64,000 nucleotides of DNA from Paraphaeosphaeria minitans (Eukaryota; Ascomycota; Dothideomycetes; Pleosporales; Didymosphaeriaceae), in NCBI GenBank assembly GCA_015832175.1, contig WJXW01000003.1, positions 806,001 to 870,000 on the forward strand, read 5' to 3'. Numbering within the stretch: the first letter of the stretch is position 1; each line of letters starts with the position of its first letter. The notes under the pieces were generated by a model. It was not told the origin of the DNA and made no database searches. It saw only the letters and a program-made list of their open reading frames with translations. The translations under genes and the position numbers were made by a program. Shown here one piece after another: positions 1 through 11,793 of the stretch.

Positions 1-1670
1 ACTATAGATTTTGTTATAGGAATTCTAAACTCTAAGAATCCAACAACAGGAATTAAATACGACAGCATACTAGTAATAATCTACTAACTAACTAAGTATA
101 TTAAGCTTATTCTATACCTTAAAAGAATAACAGTAAAAGAACTCGCTTTTTTTATCCTAGATAAACTAATTAGACACTATAGAATCCCAAAAATAATTAT
201 TAGTAATAGAGACAAGCTCTTTACGTTAAATTATTAGACAACACTTATAGCCCTACTTAGAATAAAACAAAAGCTATTAACAGCTTACTATCTATAAATA
301 AACAGACAGACAGAACGTACGAACTAAACTATAGAAACGTACCTACGCATCTACTGCAATAGTTAGAAGAATAACTAGGTTTTATTACTACCTATAGCAC
401 AGTTAGCCTATAATAACAAAGTATTAGTAGTATTAGGATATACACCATTCTATGTAAACTATAGAAAACACTCACATCTCTTTAAGTAATAATTTCCTAC
501 AACAATTAAAGCAAAAGAAGCTATAGATATAGTAGAAAATATAAAGAAAATACACTAATAACTCTAAGAGAATCTTAAGAAAGCTTAGTAGCAATTAATT
601 TTATATTAAAATTAAAAACGAAAAATGGCACCTTAGCTAAAGAAGGGGGATAAAGTATATCTACTTATAAAGAACCTTTAAACTTAGAAGAAAAAACACA
701 AGAAACTAGATTATATTAAGGTTAGACTATTTTACATTTCTAAGTAAATATTACTAGTAAATTACAAGTTGGAACTACTACTAGATACAAAAATACACCT
801 AGTATTTCACGTATCACTACTAGAACTAGCAGACCCTAAAACACTAGTTAAAACCACCTTCTATTACTAAGCTTAGGAAGAAACTAAGTTTAAAGTAGAA
901 TAAATCCTATAAGTACACAACACGTATATAGACACTAAAGAATACTTTATTAAATAGAAAGAGTATTCGTCTAGTAAAAATATATAGGAACTTAAGGAAA
1001 ACCTATCTAACTGTTAATAATAGATAAACGACTTCTATAATTAAACGCTAGAAATTATAAAGAGATAACTAAGATATACCTAGGAATTACTACTAGTATA
1101 AGGGCTAGCCTATAAAATAGACTAGTTAATTACCTTAGCGCCTAACAGCGCGTTAGGATTTATTAACGTAATAGCCTACACTAACTCCTCCTACGCCTTA
1201 AGCGTTTCTAACTTATTTATAGTACTTATACTATAATTAAATAATTCTTATTCTTTTTAATATAATTTCTTTTACTAATTACGTAAACGCGCTATCTTCT
1301 CTTACGCCTAATAGGCGTAAAAGAGAGCTACCTTAGCTAGCTCTTCCTTAATATAGAGCTTTGCCTCCTCTTTAGCCTCTAACTTCTCTAACTTCTCTAT
1401 TTTAGCATCTATTTTTAAATAATCTAGTAAAGGAATCTCTTTAGGCTTATACTTCTAGTTTCTCTACCTAACGCAGTTAGTACACTAAGAGTGTAAAAAA
1501 GAAAAATAATAAGTATATTTCTTCTTAGTATAGTATAAATAGGCAACTATTACAAAAATGTAGTCTTTTTTAAGATAATTAGCTTAACTATAGTAATATT
1601 AAATAGAATAAGATAATAACTTTATAAGTAGTTAACTTATAAGGACATTAAGCTTAGAGGGGAAGGATAA
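1..1670 (+). mobile_element. Ty3/Gypsy chromovirus (family I) 3' fragment: integrase, chromodomain, 3' region
   Basis: The 3' half of a plus-strand LTR retrotransposon that runs in from the left edge. Frame-aware reading gives an integrase core at about 1-480 (for example DFVTGILNS near the start and IISNRDKLFTLNY near 200-240). A chromodomain-like stretch follows at about 893-1020, with YFIK(W)KEY and (W)ELKENL, the bracketed Trp codons now being TAG. Stops fall almost only where Trp or Gln is expected, which is the RIP pattern. A purine-rich tract (AGAGGGGAAGGATAA) ends at 1670, directly before the LTR. The same integrase is found in the copies at 5917-11732, 24751-31497 and 36006-42588. 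It is a dead copy. Confidence 0.9.
1045..1590 (-). pseudogene. Antisense ORF remnant in the 3' region of the family I element
   Basis: On the strand opposite to the retrotransposon, between chromodomain and 3' LTR, a reading frame can be followed if TAG and TAA are taken as mutated Trp, Gln or Arg codons. It has a Cys-containing head near 1480 and a Lys/Glu-rich, coiled-coil-like body (for example KIEKLEKLEAKEEAKLYIKE). The same protein can be read on the antisense strand of the copy at 24751-31497. Function unknown. Similarity between the two copies is seen by eye, and coding status is inferred. Confidence 0.5.
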
Positions 1671-2126
1671 TGTTAGGATCTAGCTATATATAAGTAGTAG
1701 GGCGTAAGCTTATTAGACTACTAGTTTACTAGAGTTAGCTAACTAAGTAGTTAGATAATAAGTTATAGGTCCTAAGGGTCCTAAGGACTGCACAGGTCTT
1801 ACCTATACAGGAACTCTAGGACGCGTAGGACTTGCCCACACAGAACTCTAGAACGTATAGGACTCTAGGATATATGGGACTCTAGGACATATAGGATTCT
1901 AAGACGTGTGGGATTACCTAGTATATAGGAACGCAAGAATAGGCTCTCTATACTTATATTTAATCTGTTTATTAATCTATTATTTAGATTCTAGTAGACT
2001 AAATTGTTAACTTATTACACTTTATAAAATACTATTATATTAACAAGACCTTCCACCTTCTATAAGTACTCCTGCCTAAGAACCAACTTTAACCCTTTAG
2101 GACTAGCTACCCTATTGGATTTAACA
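1671..2126 (+). repeat. 3' LTR of the family I element (U3 type A)
   Basis: A 456-bp LTR starting TGTTAGGATC directly after the polypurine tract and ending GGATTTAACA. The same 456-bp unit appears reverse-complemented at 24751-25206 and 31042-31497. The U3 part holds imperfect 17-bp tandem repeats of a CTAGGAC-type word at about 1808-1910. At 2127 the sequence switches to a family II element at a point that is uninterrupted at 46197 in the other family II copy, so this element probably inserted there. Confidence 0.88.
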
Positions 2127-5100
2127 CTATTATTATACGTATATTCTGCTAGGGAGATTTATATTGCCTAATTGTCTTACTCTAGGGAGTAGAAGATTTA
2201 TAAGTATTATTTTAGTGTTTAGTTCTAGTGTTCTATTTACCTATTAGTCTAAGGGTAAAAAGCTAAGATTAAAACCCTCTTTAAGTTTAGGTAATAATAG
2301 AAAGTATCCTAGTGTTTTGCTTTTATTACTAGTCCTCTGTCTAAGAGAATACTCTCTAGATTACTATAAAGTCTAATAACCTTACAAATCTAAGCCTAAG
2401 CTAGGTTAGTGCTATCCTAATCTATCTAGACTAGTACATAATAAGCTATCTTAGAAAATTAATTAATAATTACTAAGATAGCGTTTTATATTAGTTCTAA
2501 GAAGCGACTTAGGGGCAGATTAGTAATAAAGTCTATTATTACGTACTACTACAGATAATCTAGGATAAAAAGCTACTATAAAAGACTATAAAGCTTATGT
2601 AGTGCTTAATTTCCTTAAGAAGAAGTTAATTAGTTACTATAACCCTAGCTTATTACCTTTAGGTATAAGTTAGCTATAAATAGCACTAATTACTCTACCT
2701 AAGGCGTTAGTCTTAAAATGTGTTTATTGTCTATACTTAAAGTGCACTAGTATAAGCACTTTAAGAAATACGTCTTTTAGTGTTTAGAAAGCTTTAGTGC
2801 CTTCTAGCCTAATATTTAGAGCTACGCTCTCCTCCCTTCGTATTACTAGCCTTTACCTAGCGCTATCTAGCGCTTTCTTAGTTAAATTAGTAAGAGGTAG
2901 CGTTATTTAGGAGAAATTAGTAATAAACTATCTATAATAGTTTATAAAGCTAATAAAGACGCGTATATCACGCATATAGGTTAGTTTTGGCCATAATTAT
3001 ATCGCATTAACCTAATCTAGGTTAATCGTAAGCCCTTCTAGAGAAATAATAAACCTAAGATACTCTATAGTAGTAGTGTGCTATTTACACCTTTTTACGT
3101 TAATAAAGAGCTTTGCTTAGCGCAGCCTCTCTAGAATCTCCCTTATATAGGCCTTATGTTCCTTTAGTGTATTAGAGAAGATTAATATGTTATTTAGGTA
3201 TACAACATAGGTAACATTAATTAGGCTAGTTAGTATCTAGGTAATTAGGCCCTAGAACTAGGCTAGTGCGTTAGTAAGGCTAAAGGGCATTATAGTATAC
3301 TTAAAATAGCTGTATTTTATATAGAAAGTAGTTTTCTACTTATCTCCTTCTATAATATAAACTTAATAGTACGCTTCTTTTAAGTTAAGTTTTATAAATA
3401 TCTTAGCTTATTTTAGTTAGTCTAGAGATTTAGTAATTAGTAAGAGAGCTCTATAATTTTTTATTATAATCTTATTAAGACCTTAATAATCTATATATAG
3501 GCGTAAGGTGCTAATTTTCTTCTTTGTAAAGAGTATAAGGGCACTAGCTAGGGATTTTAAATAGCAAATCTACCCTCTAGCTAAATACTCCTTAACGTAC
3601 TTCCTTAATGTCTCTAACTTAACTATAGAGAGGTTATATATAGGGTAATATAGAGGTACACTACCTTCTACTAAATTAATTTGTAAATTGTAGTTAGTAT
3701 AAGCGGTAAGGTCCTTATAGTCCTTATTTAAGGCTATATTAGTGAGATTAGAGTAATAGGATAGCATCTCTACTATTCTATTCCTATCTACGCTAAATAG
3801 TGCTAGTATGTCTATATTAAATACTATACACGTATATATAGAGATATAAAAGTCTTATATAGTATAATTAAACTACTTAGCGTCTTCTACTGTAATTTTT
3901 TAGTAGACTAGTACTTCTCTAGTGTTACGTCTCTAGAATAGTATACGTTAGGTCACAACGTTTACCTTTAGGTTTACTTAATTAAACTAGAGTAAACCTA
4001 AAAGAATATTTTAACCTATAAGGTTAGTAACTATATAGGGTACCTCCTATTATTACTTTCGCCTACGTAAGTCTTTAAGTTCTATTCATAGCACTATTAT
4101 GCTATAAACTTTAATATTAGACCTGTTTACTACCTAAGTAGGTAATCCTATTAATAGTTTAATATTAACCCTCTACTCTTTTGCCTTTTATAGTAAAAGG
4201 AGGTTTAACGCTAAAGTAGAATCTACTAAGGCGTTAATAGTATCCTTTTCAACTCTACCTAGAAGAATAAGCATTTCCCTTAGCTAGGTATAAAGCTAGT
4301 TAAAAAGAGATCCTAACTATTTTCCTTTAGGACTTTGTTAAGGTGCCTTATAACTATTAATATATAAGTAGTAAAAGTAGCTACTACTTCTTTTATCCTC
4401 TGCCTTTTTCTATACCTTATTCCCTATTATATATAGACTAGGTATTTTAGGTTCTAGGTGTAGCTAGCTTATCTAGAGTAGAGTAATTAGGTTTTAAGTA
4501 GCCTAGCCTTCTATAATGCTAGTAAAAAGTGTTAGTTATTAGTAGTCTAGTGCTAGATAGCGCTAATCTAGAACTCTTAGTGCTATTACCCTACTTTCTT
4601 AGCCTCTTAACTACCTTTTAGGGTTTTTTATCCCCCCTAGAATCTAGTTACTCTAGGCGTTAGTGTTCTACACCCTTTAAGTGTAGGTTAGGAACTAAGG
4701 ATTCTTAATTTAGCTTATCTATTTAATAAATAATTAAAGCCTAAAGTTTAATATCTATAACTATAACTTAGAGCCCTAAGGGGATTGCTTATAGCTACTA
4801 TTAGATAAAAAGTAGAAGTAATTCTACGTATTCTAGCTTTTATTATTTAAGGTTTATTATTCCTAGCTCCTTCTAGTAACTTTGTAAATAATCTAATAGC
4901 TCTAATAGGCTCTAATTTAGTCTCTATTAGTATTTCTTAAGCTAATTATACACTAACTAGCGCCTTTCTCTAGGAGATTCTAAAGCTTCTAGTATCTTAT
5001 CCTTTAAGTTAGCCTAAGTAGGTAACTAGTTAGGGTCTATTAATAACTAGACTTAAATTTCAGTTCTCTATACTGTATAGTAGACATCTAATATATACTA

Positions 5101-5916
5101 GAGGGCGTAGGTAACTTTAAGGTCCTTATCCGCGAAGTAGTTCTTTAAGGACTAGAAATAGAGCTTATAGTTATCTCTCTAATAATTAAATTCCTATTAG
5201 TCTCTTTAGGTATATTTATGTAGCTACTTTTGCGAAGGTTGTAATAAAGGTACTTTAAGGGGATCTTATATCTTAGTAGAATCTCTTATAGGCTTATATA
5301 AGGCTTAAGTGTCTCCTACTTCCTATTATTATCTTATTTAGTTAATTCTATTAAGTTTAGCTATAATCCTTCTCTCTTTAAGCTATTATTTGGCTTCTTT
5401 AAGCTATTTAAGGATAGTACTAGAAGAATTATTCTTAACATCTAGAAGTATTCTAACTTAGCCCTCTCTAGCGCGTCTAGGCGTAAACTAACCCTAATAT
5501 ATAGGAAGAGAAGTACGCTAGTCCTCTAGCTTACTTAGTATAGAAAATAGGCTTAAATGTAAGGATTTCCCTCTTATAGGCTCCTAAGTGTTCTAGTATT
5601 AGGTAGAAAAGCGCGTAGACTATAAGGTGTCTACTATTATAGCCTAGTTATTATAAGTAGAAGCCTTTTAAAACTTAACTGCTTATATATGTAGTAAGTA
5701 ATTTAAATATTAGGAGTTAGGTATAAGCAATGTAGCTTTAGCTTTAGATGTGAAATAATAGTGGATTATATAGTAGGACGTAGGATAGAGGATAGAGGAT
5801 AGAGGATAGACGAATTACTGCTAGATTACTCTATTAGCAATAGAACTATATAGCCTTAGATTAGGTGATCTCTACCTGCATCTGGCTGGCCCTTACTATC
5901 CTAGAGCCCAGCCAGG
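2127..5916 (-). mobile_element. Ty3/Gypsy (family II), partial, internally deleted copy
   Basis: Minus-strand element colinear with 46197-50858 of the fuller copy at 42644-50875. The reverse transcriptase is recognisable: the N-terminal part is a 65-codon open frame at 3570-3767 (contains IYNLSIVKLETLRKYV), and the YxDD box at 3189-3200 reads Y-L-N-N, both catalytic Asp codons having become Asn. About 870 bp present in the other copy (46669-47539, RNase H and following) is missing at about 2596. The left end is broken by the family I LTR and the right end by another LTR. Confidence 0.85.
5708..5916 (-). repeat. Truncated 5' LTR of the family II element
   Basis: It matches the 226-bp LTRs at 42644-42869 and 50650-50875 but lacks the last 17 bp, being cut at GCCAGG where a family I LTR begins. 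It contains four tandem copies of the heptamer AGGATAG at 5782-5809, which are also visible, with transitions, in the other LTR copies. Confidence 0.85.
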
Positions 5917-6332
5917 TGTTAGGATCTGAAATCCACATAATGGCGGGAAGCTGGTTTTGTACCTAGTAGGCGCGTAGTAAGGATTGAGCGGGATTTAATG
6001 CCAGCTACGCCTTAAATAAAAGAGTTACGTAACTGCTCTCTATAGAGCGCTTAATTACTTAGTACTAGAGTATAACACACGTGACTACTCTTTATAGAGC
6101 GCTCCCCACAGAGCGGCCTTTGCTTAGTATATAGAAACGCGAGGATAGACTCTCTATACTTATATTTAATCTGTTTATTAATCTATTATTTAGATTCTAG
6201 CAGACTAAATTGTTAACTTGTTATACTTTATAAGATACTATTATATTAACAAGACTTTTTACCTTCTATAAGTACTCCTACCTAAGAACTAACCTTAACC
6301 CTTTAGGACTAGCTACCCTTTTAGATTTAATA
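5917..6332 (+). repeat. 5' LTR of a family I element (U3 type B)
   Basis: It starts TGTTAGGATCTG and ends with TTAGATTTAATA, a mutated form of the usual GGATTTAACA. The final ~210 bp (R-U5) match the other family I LTRs, but the U3 is unrelated to types A and C. It carries two copies of a palindromic CTCTATAGAGCGCT-like word at 6036-6051 and 6088-6103. CA and TG words survive in its first 80 bp, so that part is less mutated. Confidence 0.8.
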
Positions 6333-9300
6333 TCTTAAACACCCTAACATAAGTACTTTATAAACTCCTACCTTTTTTACAGCTTTAGGTGCTACTAAGA
6401 TTACTCTTATAAAAGATAGTAGTAAGGCGTATAAACCTAATCTCTACTTTAGTAAACAATCTTAAACTAACGTCTAGATTCTCTAGTTAGACCTCTACTT
6501 CTTTACCTTAGACAAACCCCCTAAGAATAAAAAAAAGGTTATCTTCGCAGCAATATACATGTAAGGAGATATAGGATTATAAATCTATCTTTACCTTAAA
6601 AAGTACCTAGGAATAGACTATAATAATAATAACAATAATTACGTAAATAAGTACACTAATGTAGTTAATATTATTAAAGATTATAATAACTTTAAGAAAT
6701 GCCTTAAATAACTCTTTAGGATTACTAATAAGGACTCTATTATAAAAGCAAAGATTTAGACTATAACTTAGAAATAATTAGTAGCTAAGTATATAGTTAA
6801 GTTTCGTAGATACGCTGTGCAGCTTAACTAGGATAATAAATTTCTCTAGAATATATATAAATAAGGACTTAAATAGAAACTATGTAAGGAACTCTTACGT
6901 AGTAGTGCGCGAATTACTAACCTTAAAGAACTATATAAAGAAACTATTAAGATTAATAGAGAATAGTTTTTACTGTAATAAGACCTCTACTAAAACCCTA
7001 GGGTAATAAGCTTTAGATAACTAGTAAAAGTGGTTTATAAGAACTCTATTAGAATTGTCTAAAAGTAATAGCTAAGGAACTACTAGAGATACAAACTAAT
7101 AGAAGATGTCTAGTTTAACTATATAGGTAAAAGAAAAGGAGGAAAGATAGGCCCTAAGTAGCCTAACAAACGCGTTTCTAATAGAAGTTAATAACTAATA
7201 ACTAAAACCTGTAAATACTTTATATATAGCAAACTAGGCCATATAGCTAGGAACTATAGATTAAAGAACAAAGTCTATTAAACTAAGTTAAATATACTAA
7301 CTATTAAGGACTAAGAACCTAATAAAGAATAGGAAGTTATTATAATACTATTTAGTTACTAACACGTTACACTAAAACTAAGTAAGTAATTAGATTTACC
7401 TAACTTATAATTATATAAAGATCTAGAAGACGACTCTAACGTATACTATAACGTAAAAGACGTAGAAGAGATACTAAGATCTCTTACTCCTTACCTATAA
7501 AGTAGGTAGGAAGAAGACAACCCTATATCACCTAAGTATAAACTAAATATTTAGGACTATATAGAACCCTACTAGGCACTAAAAAGGATGCGACCCTATA
7601 AAAATAAGGAGTTAGACTACATACTAAAGTACTACCTAGACTACTAAAATCCTACACACTAATTCTATATATAAACATATTGCGAAGAACTAATATGCGT
7701 ATAACACAAGATGGAGAAAAAGGAGAATAATAAATAACTTAGAAGGAAACTGCGCTGTATATAAATATAGATAGACTACCCTATTATAGCTTACAACAAA
7801 CACCTCTAGGATAAATAATAAGTAAAATATTTTCCTTACCTTACGGTAAAGGGTAATAAATACTGTAATATACTTATTAATAGAGACTGTATATAACTGT
7901 ACTAGTATATATATCTAAACTAAGACTGTAAATACTACTATATAGCTAAATGTTTAGATAGCTTTGTAAACTGCCCTACGTAAGAAGTAATAATAGAACT
8001 ACTAATTTAACTAGTATATAGGAACAGTGAAGACTGCGGGAGGAAAAACAGCAGAATATCCTTGTAGAAAGAAGAAAACAATCTATATAAACTATGTACT
8101 TAAGAATAATAATAGAAGCGAATGCTTAGAAACGCATACTAGGCACTAGAACTTAACTACGACCTACACGAATAGTTGTCTTTTTTAGGCCTAAACTTAG
8201 ATAAGAAAACGCCTTTATTAAATTAAATACTATAGTAAGTATAGTATAAGTTAAACTACTAGTATAGCTTAAAAGAATACAGGCTTAAGCTCTTATAGAC
8301 TTAGGAGTAGGAAAGAACTTTATATTTTATTAAATAGTAAGATAAGTAGGACTTATAATATTAGAGAAAGAAGTACCCTATATTATCTATGTTGCGAATA
8401 GATTCCTAATGCCTAAAACACTTTAGATATACTAGGAGGTTACTACTATAATAACAGTCTAAGGATATAGAGAGGAACTTACCTTAGATGTCTTACTAGG
8501 ATTTAAGTATAAGTTAGTCTTAGGATTACTTTAGTTAATAATACACAACCCGCAGATTAACTAGGGTATAAAGAAAATATTATTAAAATGCTGTAATTGT
8601 GTATTATAAGCAAAACCTACGCATTAACTAAAAATAATATTACATAAGGGAGTTATTAATAACATAATACCGCGATAGATAGTTAAAAAACAGAAATACA
8701 CCTTAGTAGACGCTAGTAGGAACTACTAGATTAAGTAGTGTAAGAAGGAGAATAATAGCACACCCCTTACTTTACTAAGAGAGTACAGGAAATAGATATA
8801 TATATTTACAGAGAAGGAAGGAAAAGTAAACCTACCTAAATATTAACCTTAGGATCTTACGATAGATCTGGAAGAAGGGAAGACGCTACCCTTTAGACTA
8901 CTATATAGTAAGATAGGAGAAGAACTCCTTAAAGAACGTAATTTTATTAAGACAAACCTTAAGAAAGGATACATATAACTATCAAAGTTACTAACGATAA
9001 ACTACTACGCTTTAAAATAGACGCTAGCGATCTTACGCTAGGCGCCTACGCTAAATAAGAATATAATAGTAAATAGCACCTAATTGCCTATTACTTATAT
9101 AAATTTAATAACGCCGAAACACAATATAACGTATATAATAAAAAACTCTACGCTATTATTAAAGCCTTAAAGCACTAGAGGATTTACGCGCTTAGCTACT
9201 TAACGCTAGAAATCTACATAAATTATAAGAACCTTCTAAGGTTTATAATAATAAAAGAACTTACGCCACGATAACAAAAATAGTTATAGACTACTAAGTA

Positions 9301-11321
9301 GTATAAGTTTAAAATTATCTATATAGCTAGAAAAGAAAATAGTAGAGTAGACGCTCTTAGCTAATAAAGTAATCTAGTAGGAGAAAAGGCAAAAACTTTC
9401 TCTACAATCCTTCGCAAAGCCAAAGATAGATCCCTAGAACTAATAGTAGAACTAAATTAACTTTTAGTAGTTAACTAAGAAGTTCTAGAACATCTATAGA
9501 CTAAGATTATCTAATAATACTATAATAACCCTATATACAGACACCTAGGTATTACAAAGATAATAGAACTTATCTAAAGGAATTACACCTTTAAAGGAAT
9601 TAAGAAAGCTGTAATAACTTATATTTATAAATATATAGAATACTAGAGAAATAAACACAGCACACATCTTAAGTATAGAGAGATATAAGTAATTAGAATA
9701 CTAATAGCACTATAGGAAGATATCGCTATAGATTTTATTACAGGAATTCTAAACTCTAAGAATCTAATAACAGGAATTAAATATAACAGTATACTAGTAA
9801 TAGTCTACTAACTGATTAAGTATGTTAAGCTCATTCTATACCTTAAGAGAATAACAGCAAAGGAACTTACCTTTCTTATCCTAGACTAACTAATTAGACA
9901 CTACAGAATCCTAAAAATAATTATTAGCAATAGAGACAAGCTCTTTATGTTAAATTATTAAATAACGCTTATAGCCCTGCTTAGAACGAAACAAAAGCTA
10001 TTAACAGCTTACTATCTATAAATAGACAGACAGATAGAACGTACAAACTAAACTATAGAAACATACCTACGCATCTACTGCAATAGTTAGAAGAATAACT
10101 AGGTTTTATTACTACCTATAGCATAGTTAGCCTATAATAACAAAGTATTAGTAGTATTAGGACATACACTGTTCTATGTAAACTATAGAAGACACCTATA
10201 TCTCTTTAATTAATAATTTCCTACAACAATTAAAGCAAAAGAAGCTATAGATATAGTAGAAAATATAAAAAAAATACACTAATAACTCTAAGAGAATCTT
10301 AAGAAAGCTTAGTAGCAATTAATTTTATACTAAAACTAAAAACAAAAAATAGCACCTTAGCTAAAAAAGGGGGATAAAGTATATCTACTTATAAAGAACC
10401 TTTAAACTTAGAAAAAGAAATACAAGAAACTAGATTATATTAAAGTTAGACTATTTTACATTTCTAAGTAAATATTACTAATAAACTATAAGTTAGAACT
10501 ACTGTTAGATGCAAAGATACACTTAGTATTTCACGTATTACTACTAGAACTAGCAGACCCTAATACACTAGTTAAAACTACCTTCTACTACTAGACTAAG
10601 AAAGAAAACAAATTTAAGGTTAAAAGAATTCTAGAATATAATTAGTATAATAACGCGTACCTTATTAAGTAGAAAGGTTACCCACACAGTAAAAACACTT
10701 AGGAACTAAAGAACTACCTAGAAAACTATTAATAAAAGATTAAAGAATTCTATTAACAGACTTACTAAAGACAGTAACGCTAAAAAATTGTTCTAGAACT
10801 CTAGAGGCAGGTTGTCTATTATAGACTATATAGACGTGCTAAGTTTAGCTAGACTAGTAGGCTAAGTAGGATAGGCTAGGTCCTTTTCTAACTCTAACTC
10901 TATTAGCGCAGCACTCTTTACTGCGATAACCTTACTAGTACACTTTTTATTCTACGCTAATTATTTTAATAACTAATCCTTTTTTATACACGCTACGCAT
11001 AGGGCTTTAAACACTATATTCTATTCTTTTTACGCCTCTAATATTTGCGCCTCTAATTTCTTCTTCTTAGTAATTAACTATAAGAACTTATTCTTAGTAA
11101 TAGCTATATTATACTTTAAGCCTTATTTCTAACACTTACTACACTTCTCTAAGCTAATATAGACTTTATAAACGTAGAAATACAACTTATAGAAGGAGTA
11201 CTTTAATACTATAACTACTCTATAGTTTTTAATAGTAGAGATAAGGCCGTAACAACGCTTTATAGAATTATAGTTAGTAGGCATAATTCTTTAGGACAAA
11301 GAATAGAAAGGGAGGGGATAA
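6333..11321 (+). mobile_element. Ty3/Gypsy (family I) internal region, gag-pol, with RT core deleted
   Basis: Plus-strand gag at about 6360-7330 with a zinc knuckle near 7205-7260 (C..C....GHIARN, the second and last Cys now Tyr). The protease region is near 8290 (ALIDLG). The N-terminal RT is at 8860-8985, RNase H at 8990-9190 (TDAS-like DASDL, then YNKKLYAIIKALKH), and the integrase at 9500-10240. A chromodomain-like tail lies at 10610-10720 (AYLIK(W)KGY). Compared with the copy at 24751-31497, about 770 bp including the YIDD box is missing at about 8985. No tRNA-type primer site was recognised after the LTR. Confidence 0.87.
10770..11240 (-). pseudogene. Antisense ORF remnant in the 3' region of the family I element (type C)
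   Basis: The minus strand between chromodomain and 3' LTR reads as a protein with a Cys cluster near 11132-11156 (KCSKC, then GLKY, where the 36 kb copy has GLKC) and a Lys/Glu-rich body (LITKKKKLEAQIL). It matches the plus-strand frame at 36470-36965, which is likewise antisense to its own element. Stops are at expected Trp or Gln positions. Confidence 0.5.
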
Positions 11322-11732
11322 TATTACGTACTAGATAATAATGTAAGACTTAGGCGCTTATAAAGGTGTAATAAAGCGATAATAGGGTTATAAACGTAAC
11401 AAAGAGACGCTAAGTAACTTAGATTAGGTTACGTAATGTGCTTAGTTACTTAGCGGCACTAAGTAGTAGAGTAGGTTACGTAAAGTGCTTAGTTATTTAG
11501 TGGCACTAAGTAGCAGAGCAGCCTTAGTATATAGGAACGTAAGGATAGGCTCTCTATACTTATATTTAATCTGTTTATTAATCTATTGTTTAGATTCTAG
11601 TAGACTAAATTGTTAACTTATTACACTTTGCAAGATACTATTATATTAACAAGACCTTTTACCTTCCGTAAGTACTTCTACCTAAGAACTAACCTTAACC
11701 CTTTAGGACTAGCTACCCTCTTGGATTTAATA
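11322..11732 (+). repeat. 3' LTR of a family I element (U3 type C)
   Basis: A 411-bp LTR after the purine tract GAAAGGGAGGGGATAA. It matches 36006-36416 and 42178-42588 (reverse strand) and starts TATTACGTAC, consistent with an original TGTTACGTAC. Its U3 differs from the type B U3 of the LTR at the other end (5917-6332), so the two ends do not make a simple element. Confidence 0.82.
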
Positions 11733-11793
11733 GTACTCCTGCCTAAGAACCAACCTTAACCCTTTAGGACTAGCTACCCTCTTGGATTTAACA
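11733..11793 (+). repeat. Orphan 61-bp tail of another family I LTR
   Basis: It starts GTACTCCTGCC and ends TTGGATTTAACA, repeating the final 61 bp of the LTR just before it. It retains more CA and TG words than that LTR. It is probably the end of an older LTR into which the type C element inserted. Confidence 0.75.

Noticed and set aside
5782..5809. CRISPR-like array suspected from tandem AGGATAG units
   Set aside because: The units are direct heptamers without spacers, inside an LTR of a eukaryotic element.
6333..6360. tRNA primer binding site after the family I 5' LTR
   Set aside because: The sequence TCTTAAACACCC has no TGG start and does not match a tRNA 3' end I can recognise. Self-priming is possible but not shown.
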